64,000 nucleotides of DNA from Whalleya microplaca (lineage: Eukaryota; Ascomycota; Sordariomycetes; Xylariales; Xylariaceae): contig MU385761.1 in NCBI GenBank assembly GCA_022497155.1, forward strand, positions 124,001 to 188,000. The letters are read 5' to 3'. Positions 45,554 to 56,590 of the stretch are shown here, in pieces. Position 1 is the first letter of the stretch, and each line of letters begins with the position of its first letter. Made by a program: the position numbers and the translations under genes. Below the pieces are notes generated by a model. The model did not search any database and was not told the origin of the DNA. It saw only the letters and a list, made by a program, of their open reading frames with translations.

Positions 45554-46052
45554 AATAGCAGTGTGGTGGTGAACATATGAAGGAATTGGCGATGTTCAAC
45601 AAGAGATCTCGGGATGTCAATATTTGGGATGACCGTGAGTAAGACTAATGCAGCGGCACCGGCCTGTGGCTTGTGATGGTGGCGTACGGGTTAGATTATA
45701 ATAGGGACTTCGACAATTGGGGAATTGGGGAACGGGGGAACGGAGGTTTGATATTAGAACAACAACATAGGTAGATAGGTAGTGTGTAACTTACTCAGGT
45801 TAGATAGCAGATATTACTACATGTAGGTGATGTAATCGTGGGACACGAAATCACGTCTTTTGTGGCTTTGGGAGTGGGGGGTAGGGGAAGTGGTACATGT
45901 GCTTAGCCTAATGCTAACACCTACCTACCTTGTCTCTATTTCGAAGACACACTTATAACGCTACCTACTACATACTGCCCTAAATAGTGTACGTTGTTTT
46001 AGATTTTGATAGCGAAGAGACGAACCATTGAGCAATTGCACACGGCACCAAC
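45554..46052. other. promoter region of the MFS gene
   Basis: 499 nt, with aggtagataggtagtg and cctacctacct strings and no gene. Confidence 0.5.
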
Positions 46053-47745
46053 ATGTCCGCAGAGTCAGTTGGGGAAGAAAGCGGGGATCCCGCAACCAGC
46101 ACTACCCCTCTGCTCTCAGAACACTCAACCGTCGCCACGCCCGTTCAATTCGCCGTGGGCGACCCCGACAATCCCCGCAACTGGCCATCGTGGCGCAAAT
46201 GGGTCATCGTCGCCGCCATCACCCCCATCGACCTGTCCGTGTCCTGGGGTGCTTCGGGGTTTTCCCCGGCCGCGGCCAGCTTCCGCGCCGACTTCAATGT
46301 CTCTGAAACGGTCGCCACGCTCGGCCTGAGCTTGTATATCCTAGGATTGGCCTTTGGCCCCATGACGCTGGCGCCGCTCAGTGAGTTCTTCGGACGCAGC
46401 GTTATTTATATCTACTCGTACGGCGTGTTCCTGCTTTTCCTGGCAGGCACAGCTCTGGTTCAGAATGTGGCTGGGTTCATGGTGTTGAGGTTCTTTAGTG
46501 GCCTATTTGCTGCTGTCACTATCGGTGAGTCGGTCGGATCAATATAATTCATATGCCCAGAGTCCCCTAGTGAGCTTCTGAGTCAAGGCTAATGTACGAG
46601 ATCTCACCTCAAAGCGAACTTTGGTGGCTCTATTGCCGACATGTGGTCACATCATGAGACTGGACTCGCTATGTCTATCTACCTGTGGGCTGCCACATGT
46701 GGTAGCCCGTCCGGCTTTTTCGCTATGTCTATTGTAGCCGAATATAGAAGCTGGAGGGAGGTGTTCTGGGCATTGTTGGGCATATGCGGTGGCTTCTGGC
46801 TGATCATGGTGCTGGCTCTTAAAGAGACAAGGCATACAACTATTCTGCGAAGACGGGCAAGAGCTCTGACTAAGAATAAAGCTAGAGATGCTAACGAACT
46901 TGATCAGAGCCTGCTTCACCATAGGAGTGCCTACGAGCTATTCCATGTAGCTTTGTCGAGACCGTTTCGGTTCCTATTCACGGAAGCTATCGTCATTTTT
47001 GGGGCGCTATATAATGGCTATCTGTATGGACTTAGTTTTCTCTTTAACGGCGCATTTAGAATGGTATTTGGGGAAGAAGGCCATGGACTTGGTACTCTCG
47101 GAGTGGGCTGTGCTTTTCTTGGGATCGCAATCGGGATATCTTTGGGGCCCATCACCAATCTTTGGCAAGAGAAGCACTACCAAAAGCGCCTCTTGACATC
47201 TGGCGCCAAGATTGTTCCTGAGGAGAGGTTGCAGCTAGCAACGCTAGCGGCAATAGGTGAGCTTTTCAACATCCACTTAGTTACTATTATTAACGATCCC
47301 TAGTCTTTCCTCTGTCTATGTTTTGGTTCGCATGGACTACTTCTACTAATATACCCGTGGTCGTGCCAATTATTGCATCGGCATTTTGGGGTTGGTCCTT
47401 CTACACCCTAATACTTATGACTTTCCAATACACCGAGGACGCTTATGGAGTGAGTCTTCTCCTAGGAACCATAACCTTTCCGATTATGCTCACATCTCGC
47501 AGGTCTTTTCAGCTTCAGCTTTGGCTGGGATTGGATTGGTGCGGAATATATTTGGTGCTGTTTTCCCATTGTTCGGGCGGCAGTTGTTCACGTCTCTAGG
47601 ATACCAGTGGGGTGCAAGTGTGCTCGCGTTTCTCAGCATTGCGCTTGTCCCGATACCATTCGTTCTGAAGCGCCACGGTCCAGCACTTCGGAGAAAAAGC
47701 CCTTGGGCTAGTCATCATATGGACGACTCTGATACAGAATCATGA
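46053..47745 (+). CDS. MFS transporter, DHA1-like drug/metabolite exporter (1)
   Basis: Exons 46053-46524, 46615-47256, 47304-47449 and 47503-47745 (500 aa); introns 90, 47 and 53 nt. A hydrophilic N-terminus (MSAESVGEESGDPATS...) with DPDNPRNWPSWRKW leads into TM1, the hallmark of the fungal DHA1 multidrug family. Later signatures are LGLAFGPMTLAPLSEFFGR (motif A region), FFSGLFAAVTI, NFGGSIADMW, W-REVFWALLGICGGFW (TM6), and the second half FRFLFTEAIVIFGALYNGYLYG to GYQWGASVLAFLSIALVPIPFVLKR. Twelve TM helices are expected. Proton-driven export of small molecules across the plasma membrane is the family role; the substrate is unknown. The location beside biosynthetic-looking genes suggests product efflux. 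Confidence 0.88.
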
Positions 47746-49559
47746 GTTCTGCAATATCATTCAATTATGATAAACCAAACATCAGAATGATAAACATTAA
47801 ACCAAAGGAAGACAACTTATTGATATGTTTGAAATCTAACAAATGCAAATCTTTTCACAATGATCTTCTACCTAAATCAAGTTTGTATGAACCTCTTCTG
47901 CCTAGTAGTTTCCAAAAACAATCACCGAGCTGACAAACTAGAATCTCATCCCGTTTTCCGGTTCTTTGTTCTACCCTCACCCCTTGCCTAATACTTTCCA
48001 CAACCTCAGTGTATTGGATTTCATGGGAACGTGTACGAAAAGACAAGTGACATGTGAGATGTTCCCTAGTCATAAGTATTTCAAAACCAGTAGAACCACA
48101 AGATTGAAGCCAACTACCTCAGGTAAGAGTACGCAGGTTGCTATGGTTCTCGCGGCTCCTTCCATACGAATGTATGCTATAGAGTTAAGGTTGAGACACC
48201 TTTGACCATTTATTAATAGGTCATGGCGCCTGAAAAATTTCTCTGGGTTCACTTTGGTGGTTTGTCTTCTAACACCATCTTCCGACCTAGCCAAGACTCA
48301 ATCATAAACATGTGTGGCACACTTTCATAATCCGCAACTCTTAAGTCCACTATGTCATTTCTTATTAACTTCCCCTCATTTGGAAGCTTGCTAAATGAGA
48401 TTCAAATGACAATATTGAAGTGTCTAGCTCTCAAGTCTAGTAGATATCGCATTGTCTCACTAGATATCCTTCGTCCCGAGATTATCAAGGCATTGTAGCT
48501 TATCCAGCTCCCGGTTCTATATGAGACTGAGGCTGCAAGATCACGAAAAGTTAATAATGGCGAAAACTGCATGGGACAGGAAGGAGGTTATATATTGGCA
48601 ATATCTCCGACATTATCCTAATTATGGAGATTTTGGATACCGGAGCCCGTGAACCGTTATATCTCGGCTCTGAACTCTGTCACGAACCTTCCTGTGCTAG
48701 ACTTATTCACTTTTCCCAGGATAGTTGAACGAAGTAATTTATGGTATGGGTGTGATGAATGTTCCCAAGAACTTTCATAATCGTCACTACTATCCAGCGA
48801 ATCCAAACCAGACTTGGAGCACCAACTAAGATATCGCTTTCTTGCACACTGGATGACTTGATCCTACATTATTTCTCGGCTGAGCCTCTCGTAACTATTT
48901 GGCATTCTTCAGGATCCGAAATTTGTCACAATCTGAAGGTAATATGGACTTCGTCATTGGTGTGCCATAATATACGAATATCAATCAGCAACCTATAGAC
49001 CTTCACGCCATGAGAGAGTGGTGCAATCCACCTTAGCAGTATTGCGATCCCTGTAGCGTTTGTCAGGTTCCCATGCCGAGATACATATTGAGACACAACC
49101 TGTGGAAGCACTCAAATGTGTAAGTTGTGGAGATTTGGGCATATCGGCATCATTGTCACAAAAACGATGCCATGATTGCTGTGTAGCAATTACGCCTTAC
49201 ATATGACAGGTATAGAACAAGTAATGCGCTCTTGTTTGCAATGAGATAAGACACCATCAATGACGTTATATAAACAACTACACCAGAGGCAACATAATAA
49301 CTATCAGAAAGTGTTTAAAAGCGCTGTTACTGACATCTTAATATTAGAAAGATTCCGCGTACGTCTGGCTTAGCCTTATTTTCTTCGATTGTGAAAACGT
49401 TGGCCTTGAACATATGCATTTTTATAGAGTCAAGGGCAATAGTAAATCGCAGCCTTTTCAATTGTACATGAAATTAATATCATGAAGAGGTGAAATGCAT
49501 GCAGCTTATAGTTCAGTTAGATGTTATTATAATTAGAAGTTCAAAAAGTCAAAAAGCAA
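47746..49559. other. AT-rich intergenic region
   Basis: No gene seen. Several short ORFs without domains. Confidence 0.5.
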
Positions 49560-49633
49560 TGATCTCGTCCAGGCTCGAACTGGAGACCTTCAGTGTGTTA
49601 GACTGACGTGATAACCAACTACACCACGAGACC
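49560..49633 (-). tRNA. tRNA-Val (AAC)
   Basis: 74 nt, no intron, read from 49633 to 49560. Acceptor stem GGTCTCG/CGAGATC with discriminator A. A box TGTAGTTGG, B box GGTTCGA-like CAGTTCGAGCC. Anticodon stem TCAGT/ACTGA with loop CTAACAC, anticodon AAC. All four stems pair. CCA is not encoded, as in eukaryotes. Confidence 0.96.
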
Positions 49634-50095
49634 TTATTAGCTGCTTCTTTATGAATGACTATAGGTGTAGCTGCTCCACAGTAATTTCTCACAACAACAA
49701 AGATGCTACAGATTAGAGACCCCGACTGCTTAAACATATGGGGCGATGTATGCTGAGGAATCAGTAAGTTTACAATGTGAAGATGTTCAATGAACTTATA
49801 TTGATGATTGTCATCTAAACCTCTAAGGCAGGATCTGTATATAAAGGCGAAGGACTCGGATTTGGTACATCTCATCGTACAGCCACTCACAAGTCGCGAG
49901 GCGCGGCTATGAAGTTGACTTTTGCTAAGATCCGCCGAAAGACTGGTACGGGCCTATATTTATACAGGCGGCGCCCATATGTAAAGTGGCTCTGTCTCTC
50001 CTACGGCTTTACCTCATACTACTCATTACTTAAGCCACTATTCTTCTCGGTGCTTTATTCCATATTGACAGCTCTTACATACATACCAAATCTCA
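49634..50095. other. short intergenic region
   Basis: Upstream of the tRNA and downstream of the second MFS gene. No gene seen; a 77-codon ORF at 49909 has no support. Confidence 0.4.
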
Positions 50096-51670
50096 TTAGT
50101 CTTTATCCTCATTGGCAGCACAATAAGGACTTCGAGCTCTGAGCCGCTCGCCGAAGAACCACAAAACAAAGACCACGGTACTCCCAAGGACTGTAAATGC
50201 GCCAGCCAATGCTGTTGCCCCCAGGCCGAAGCCTAATCTGTTGAACATATATGGAGCGAATAAAGGGAAAAAGGCAGCCGTGAGACTTCGGAGAACGAGA
50301 TTTGTCGATATGGCCGATGCTGCATATTGTGTGTATGTGTCTATAGTGTAGACCGATACACATCCCGAGCATATGTAGACACCCATGGCAAAGATTAAGC
50401 TGCCAATATTTGGCATGATCCAGTGAAGCTTCACTTGGCTAGACCACCCCCACCAAAGCAATCCTATAGGGACCAGTGCGGTGCCAATGATCATAGCTGG
50501 AATACGGAACTCGGGCCGTCCAATACCATGGTTGCGAGCTTTAAGTCGAGCGTAGATATAGTCGTTGAGATACCCCGCGATATTGACACCAATTATAAGC
50601 CCAATTGCAAAGGATATGTAATTCAAACTTCCAATAGTGACTCTTTCGTTGTATTGTCCAGTCCAGAGACTGGGATATATGTAGAGAAACAAGAACATGG
50701 TCCCATATAAGAGGGCCATGTATCCGGCTAGGAGTTGTACAATAACTTGGGTACCGAGCATGCGTAGTGGGCGCTGTAGATTGAATCGCATGAGTTCGAC
50801 GAAAGGCTTCATCTTGCCCGACCTCCTGGAATCTTCTGCATTACCGGACTCGCTTGTTATCTTCCGGCTTCGAAGTTGCTTTAGTCTTGGTTCGTATGTC
50901 TCGTTGAAGAATAAAATAGCAAGGACAATAACCACGGCGGATGCGATGGATGTGATCCAGAACACCCATCTCCAATCAGTTCCCTCTGAGATGAAGGCAC
51001 CACATATAGGACCCAGTGCAGGACCAAGTAGAGGTGCAGCCATGTAGATGGAGAATGCCCTTCCTCGTTCTTCAGGTCGCCATAGGTCGCCGAGCACTCC
51101 GCCCGCAATTGCATCAGCGACGGACGCGCCAAAGCCGGATAGCAGCCTAAACGCAAGCAGCTGCCCAATCGTCCTGGAGGCACCACATCCAATGTTCCAT
51201 ATCACGAAGATCATGCTACCAACCACGAGGATAGGCTTGCGACCGTACACTTCAGACAGAGGTGCCAGAAGCAACGGGGACAGGCCAACTCCGATCAATA
51301 TCAATGAATTCACGAGTAGCCATTCGTAGGCTTGTGAAATACCAAGATCATGTGATATCTGATCTTCGGCTGGCGCTAGCATCGTTTCAGAGAGAGGCTG
51401 CAAGAAAGCGAATGCAGAGAGGATGAAGGTTGCCGTCCACTTTCTTGCACGCGCCCAGTTCAGGGGATGTTGTGGTTCGTCTGCTCCTGACTGCGCTGTC
51501 TGTCTCATGTCAGCTTACTACTTGAAGTGTCAATGTATTTGCAGGAGAGAAATCTCACATACCGACCCGATTTCGGCGCTTTCTCCCTTGAGATCCTTGG
51601 TCGTAATTTCATGAGCATGCCCTCTCTCCGCATCGACCAAGACCTTGGTTTCTCCCAGCGTATTCTCCAT
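50096..51670 (-). CDS. MFS transporter, DHA1 family (2)
   Basis: Two exons in transcript order: 51670-51563 and 51499-50096 (503 aa). The 63-nt intron (GTATGTGAG..GAGACAG) joins a 36-residue acidic N-terminus (MENTLGETKVLVDAERGH...) in phase to TAQSGADEPQHPLNWARARKW. Using the ATG at 51508 would start inside the intron and lose this exon. Core motifs: LSETMLAPAEDQISHDLG (TM1-2), LLLAPLSEVYGRKPIL (motif A), RLLSGFGASVADAIAGGVLGDLWRPEERGRAFSIY, LLGPALGPICGAFISE (motif C, antiporter signature), then the second TM half with SLNYISFAIGLIIGV and FRIPAMIIGTALVPIGLLWWGW. This is a proton antiporter for small molecules, substrate unknown. It is transcribed away from the GMC oxidoreductase gene, sharing a 0.9-kb intergenic region. 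Confidence 0.9.
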
Positions 51671-52583
51671 CGCGAGGCCGAATATGATAATATGCAGATC
51701 GAACTGTTAGGTATACCTTGAGTTGTCTTCAGGTTTACAACATTCTTTAGAGTTATGAAACGGTATTTGAGTTTAGGAGCTGGCCTCCTAACTAGCCTCC
51801 CTAGCCTCCCGGTACGACACAGAGAACACCAGGAATAAGGCAGAAATTGAATGTTGTAGTAACACAAGCAACTTTCAGAACAGTCTTAGGCCTAGAGATA
51901 ATGTCTTGAAGACGCTGTCAAAGGTATGGGGATGGTCGCGATTATTGGTCAGGCCTCTTCCTATCAGACAAAGAGGTAGTACCGAAGGCGTGCACCTGTG
52001 TCAGATTTTGCTCTGCCCTACCAACCGAGATAGGTAGGTAGTACGGCAGACATAAAATTTCTGCAAGCTGGAGGGCTACGCCACCAGGCCACATAGAAGG
52101 GAGCACCTATGTTGCGATCAACCAACATCCATTGCTTGGAGGCGGCCGCAGACGTCAGCCACTACCTGGTTACTACATGCACCAACCAACTTAAGTACCT
52201 AGGTACACCGCCATTTCCCCCTATTTTTGGTTATTATCCCTGGTGTAACCCCCTATGAATAGCCCATCAACTCCACTTTAATCGTAAAGTTGTCGCATTG
52301 CTTCTGACCACCATGGTCAATCACATCATTTGTAGCTGCACGAAGGCGGCTGAGAAACGACGATCTATCATATCTGAGATAGCAATTTAATGCTCACTTT
52401 AACGAATCTCCATCTAAGATCTTTAGGGCACCTGCATGCTCCGTGAGTTGCATAGCGGTACCTATATGTATTTATTAACGCAATCTCTCCGTATTATATG
52501 TGCCCAATATTATCTATAATACAACGACTATTTCTGTACTGTAATTGCACAGACTGATTTAAACACCATCGGGAGATAGAACC
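51671..52583. other. shared divergent promoter of MFS-2 and GMC oxidoreductase
   Basis: 913 nt between divergently transcribed genes. It contains a block cctcctaactagcctccctagcctcccgg (51785-51813), whose complement resembles the G-rich 9-mers at 34.2 and 43.9 kb. A tacctaggta palindrome lies at 52196-52205, and TATA-like sites lie near 52490. Candidate co-regulation site; no binding motif is assigned. Confidence 0.45.
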
Positions 52584-54552
52584 ATGGTATCAACATATGA
52601 TTTTATCGTTGTTGGTAGTACGTGTACTTCCGATTAGCCCTCAATCTACTTGATTGTAGCAACTGGCATAGATAACTGATGATCTATAGGCGGACCAGCA
52701 GGCTGCGCTACCGCAGCTGGGCTTGCAAGCTCAGCTAAGAAGCCACTTGTGCTTCTGATTGAGGCAGGGGGAGAGAATAATGATCAGAATCTCCGCGTTG
52801 ATGGACAACGATGGATTACGTTCCTCAATCAGGACATGAACTGGGGATATAAAACCTCGCCGCAAGAATACTGCGGCAATCGTGAATTGGACTATTCGCG
52901 TGGACGCGGTTTAGGGGGTACTAGTGCTATCAACTTTGGTGTCTATACCATAGGTGCTCGAGATGATTACGATGAATGGGCCAGAATCGTAAACGATGAT
53001 TCTTTTCTCTGGAAAAATATGCAAATGCGTTTCAAGAATTTGGAAACATTTGATACTAAACTGCCTGAAGGTAAAGCGTGACGAGTCTTCTACCCTTAAT
53101 TGCTGATACTACCCCAAAATGCCCCAAAATGCTTTCCAAGAATACATAGCTTCTCCATAGTTTTCGATTTGGTATCTTCAGTAATCTCCCAGCTAACACT
53201 ATCTTCTCTACCCGCAGGTATCCCGCGTAAATATGCTGCGCCAAACCCCCAGGATCATGGTACCTCTGGCCCCTTGAAAGTCGGGTACGCGCCTGAGTGG
53301 GAAGACGATATTCCTAAGTTACTTGACGTTTTTGAGGCAGCTGGCTTTCCCTTGAACCCGGATCATAACTCGGGCGATCCTATAGGGATGTCAGTACTGA
53401 TCAATTCGGCTTGCAAAGGGCTTCGTTCCACTGCAAAGGATCTCATAACGCCTACGCCTGACAACTTGACAATCATCACTCGCTCTGCAGTGGAGCGGGT
53501 TATTTTTGACGGAAAGAAAGCTACAGGAGTTGTGTCAAATGGAAAGGAATGTGAGTTGTTGGAACCTTGGGCTGATAGCGTAGCATTAGCTTACTAATGG
53601 GTCATTTTTAGACTTTGCTTCAAAAGAAGTAATATTGTCTGCAGGCACTCTGGATACCCCTAAAATCCTTATGCATTCTGGAATCGGACCTGTTGACCAG
53701 CTAAACGAATATCGTATTCCAGTTGTCCATGCTCTCAATGCGGTAGGGCAGGGCCTTCGAGATCATATGTTCATTCCGTTGGTACATAACCGCACAGAAA
53801 GTAGTGGTACCCGTGCTTCTTTCTATGGCAACCCCAAGGCAATGGATGACGCACTTGAGCAATGGAAGAAAGATCGCACCGGGCCCTTTACGAAATATGC
53901 GTGTGAGACTGGTATTGGTTTCTTCAAGCTCAAAGAGCTAGCTACAACTAAGGAATTCCAAGATCTTCCAGCTGACGAGCAGAGATATCTCCTTCTGGAC
54001 ACCATCCCGCATTACGAGGTCTTTACACACTTCCCAATCCACTGGTTATCCCCTGGCCTTGAAGAGTCTAATTATTCCTGTCTTATCGTGTTCTATTATA
54101 ATGCTCAAAGTCGTGGGGAAGTATTACTGCAGTCTGCAGACCCTAACGTCCCCCTGAAGTTCGATCCTAAATTTCTAGCGTCGCCGTTCGATCGTCGAGT
54201 AGCTATCGATTCCTTGCGTGAACTACTTCGAGTTTCAAGGCACCATGCATATGCAAAGGATACCGTAGCACAGGTAGCTACTCCTAAATCAGACTCCGAT
54301 GAAGACTTATTGGATTATTGGGCTCAAAATATCTCGTCAAGTTGGCACATGACTGGAACGGCCAAAATGGGAAAGCCTGGAGACTTGGATGCAGTAGTGG
54401 ATAATGATTTCCGAGTTATAGGTACTGAAGGTCTTCGTGTCGCGGATATGAGCGTCGTGCCAGTTTTGCCAAGCGGCCATATACAGGCGGTTGCGTACAT
54501 TACGGGTGTCACTTGTGCAGAAAAGTTGGTACGGCAGTATGACCTTTCTTGA
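52584..54552 (+). CDS. GMC-family FAD oxidoreductase
   Basis: Exons 52584-52617, 52690-53070, 53218-53550 and 53612-54552 (562 aa, typical length); introns 72, 147 and 61 nt, phases consistent. The first intron splits the dinucleotide-binding loop, giving VVGSGPAGC. FAD motifs: LLIEAGG, then GRGLGGTSAINFG (GMC signature 1) and VILSAGTLDTPKILMHSGIG (signature 2). Active-site histidines are His495 in SSSWHMTGTAKMG and His539 in PSGHIQAVAYITG. The FAD tail is GLRVADMSVVPVLPSG. No signal peptide, so probably intracellular. GMC enzymes oxidise alcohols, sugars or pathway intermediates; the intracellular fungal ones are frequent tailoring enzymes in secondary-metabolite pathways. It is divergent from MFS-2, with the repeat-peptide gene downstream. 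Confidence 0.92.
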
Positions 54553-55366
54553 GCCTAGATGTAAATAGTCTAGCATATTCTTACGCCTTTATGTCGAGGA
54601 TACCTAAAGTGGTGGAAAGAACAGAGGAGGGGAAGAGGACTAAACCGTAAGCTTAGCGTTCCATGAGGCTTATAATCACTTAAAAAAAAGGTCAGGTAGC
54701 TATTTCATAAAACGCACCCGCATTAGCTTAGACTTTTTAGCTCCCTAGTCTTATTATTGACGTTATATTTATTAACTAAAAGGTGTGCCTTTAAACCACT
54801 ATTGCCAGTAAAAACAGTTACTATCATAAGATAATGGATACATTACACATGGTTTAAAGCTACGTGTGAAACAAATGCTACGAAGCCTACGTTACTTTAA
54901 GCAAAGTTATCTGCTATGTGTGTTATGTGTGATGGAGAGCTAAGCTTAAGTTATGCATAGGAAAATACCTTAGATCCTGTAGGATTTAAGTAGGGCCACC
55001 CAAAGGGTCAAGTGATCAAATAATTACTTCAGCCACTTACACTGTCATTCAAGCCATCTTGACTGGTTCGTGTATGAAGATAACAATAATACAGGTTATA
55101 CTCTTGAGCAAGACAATTCATTGCAATCTAGGAAATCACAATTGGGGATTCAGTTGAGATGAGTCGATAGTACTTAATATTTAATCTAACAAGTGTTCGC
55201 CATCCACATAGCATGATGATAGCATCATATCATCGATAACATGCATGCGAGATTCCACCGTAAACACTTTTCGTGAAGCTGTATGCGTGTTTTCTGAAGA
55301 CAATAAGATGAGTTAGTAGGGATATCCAAGAACGCATGTTAATCATAATACCAACATGATATGTCA
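54553..55366. other. AT-rich intergenic region
   Basis: No gene or repeat seen between the convergent GMC and repeat-peptide genes. Confidence 0.5.
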
Positions 55367-55696
55367 TCAAATTGGGAATGAATTGGTCATGACGTTGACG
55401 TCGCCCACGGGGAAGGCATGAGTAAGGACATTGACTTCTTCCATCGGAGAAGCATTAGACCGGACATCAATGGCTCCCATAGGGAAAAGGTTTGCCCGAG
55501 CATCTACCCTTCCATTAGGAAATGCATTGGTTCGAACATCGACCTCGCATCGATGACCAGTTCTGTTGATCTCGATCCATTCTTCGGTTGAAGCAGGAGC
55601 TCGTGTATCAATGTTGGTCTTCCAGGGTTGAGCACGCGTGTCATGAGCAGCTTGCTTGACAACGGCTTTAGCTAGTGCTTCGTAGTGATTAGACAT
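55367..55696 (-). CDS. 109-aa protein built of 12-residue tandem repeats
   Basis: Single exon. Residues 1-50 are ordinary (MSNHYEALAKAVVKQAAHDT...), with two weaker repeat-like strings (NIDTRAPA, IEINRTG). From residue 52 to the end the protein consists of VDVRTNAFPNGR, VDARANLFPMGA, IDVRSNASPMEE, VNVLTHAFPVGD and the partial VNVMTNSFPI: a period of exactly 12 residues (36 nt), consensus (V/I)(D/N)V(R/x)(T/S)N(A)FPxGx. Each unit is a short beta-type strand plus a Pro/Gly turn. There is no signal peptide, TM segment or Kex2-type KR site, so it does not look like a secreted cyclic-peptide precursor. I do not recognise the family. A beta-solenoid or self-assembling peptide, or a cytosolic peptide precursor for the neighbouring oxidases, are speculative readings. 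Divergence between units shows it is not a recent expansion. Confidence 0.55.
   Translation of the reverse strand: MSNHYEALAKAVVKQAAHDTRAQPWKTNIDTRAPASTEEWIEINRTGHRCEVDVRTNAFPNGRVDARANLFPMGAIDVRSNASPMEEVNVLTHAFPVGDVNVMTNSFPI
55370..55543 (-). repeat. 36-bp degenerate tandem repeat (coding)
   Basis: Underlies the 12-residue repeats: four full units and one of 30 nt. Units differ at several positions, mostly preserving V/I-D/N-V and FP. Confidence 0.75.
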
Positions 55697-55823
55697 TTTT
55701 GATCAAGCTCCCTTGGAAGGTGACTTAGCAATAATTGATGAGCCGATTGTAAAATATAGTGTCTGGGGTATATCTCGCTTTAGGTTTCCTCTCAAAAAGT
55801 CAAGTCTTCAATTATATATATTT

Positions 55824-56123
55824 TGTGACAAGGGCTGTAATAGGGCTTGGAATATATCAATTCAATAATAGTTCTCTAGGGCCTCTGAGGGTGCTTATGG
55901 TCTAAGTTTCAATCTGAGTCTGAGGTTCGGCGACAGGTCTTTATAGACCTGCTGCCGCGGTACGTATACCTAGTACGTATCTAATCTGTTGCCGACGTAG
56001 CCGCCGTCTGATAATCATATCTTTTGTTAGGCAGTCATACATTCCAACAGTATCGAATAACATCCATCAGCACCCAATATATGTACTCGTGCAGCATTCC
56101 TGCATCTCGTATAGCTTCCAACA
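55824..56123 (-). mobile_element. Copia-type LTR, copy 3
   Basis: 300 bp, TG..CA ends on the minus strand, closely similar to copy 2 (42029-42333). Internal-side homology continues about 40 bp (ggtcttggctccaatagc.gtgtgaca...gtctgcaaa) and then stops. Confidence 0.8.
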
Positions 56124-56590
56124 GGTCTTGGCTCCAATAGCCGTGTGACATATTTCGTCTGCAAATGTTGGTTTATCCTTAGGACTAAAGCTGCATGATA
56201 TAACTAGGATAGCGACTCGTTGGCAACGCCACTTTATCCATGCGGCCGCAAGCAACATCCAATTGCAGTTTTCTTTAAGAGACATGCTGTGTTAGCAGTA
56301 AGTCTTGTCCACCCATCTCATGTAGTATCAGTGCATTGGGATTCGAGACTAGGAATGTGGTTGTCATTGGAAGCTATCCATAGGCGGTAAACCTCCTAGC
56401 AGTTAATTCTATCACGCTGTGTAGTATTTTGTATGCATTTGAATCACGGCAATAATCATATCTATACCGCTTTTCCTGATATGTAGGGAAGCATCCGTTT
56501 CTGTTGTCCCCTTCTTTTATCCAGGATCATCAAACTATCCTGATATTTCCCGAAAGGACGTGGATGTCACTGTCTCGCATCGAAGCTAAT
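56124..56590. other. promoter region of the CmcJ-like gene
   Basis: Starts with the LTR internal fragment; the rest has no gene. The reading frame of the next gene is open upstream to about 56504, but without an ATG before 56564. Confidence 0.45.

Noticed and set aside
51500..51508. ATG at 51508-51506 as the start of MFS-2
   Set aside because: It falls inside the intron; the upstream exon 51670-51563 joins in phase and gives the expected acidic N-terminus.
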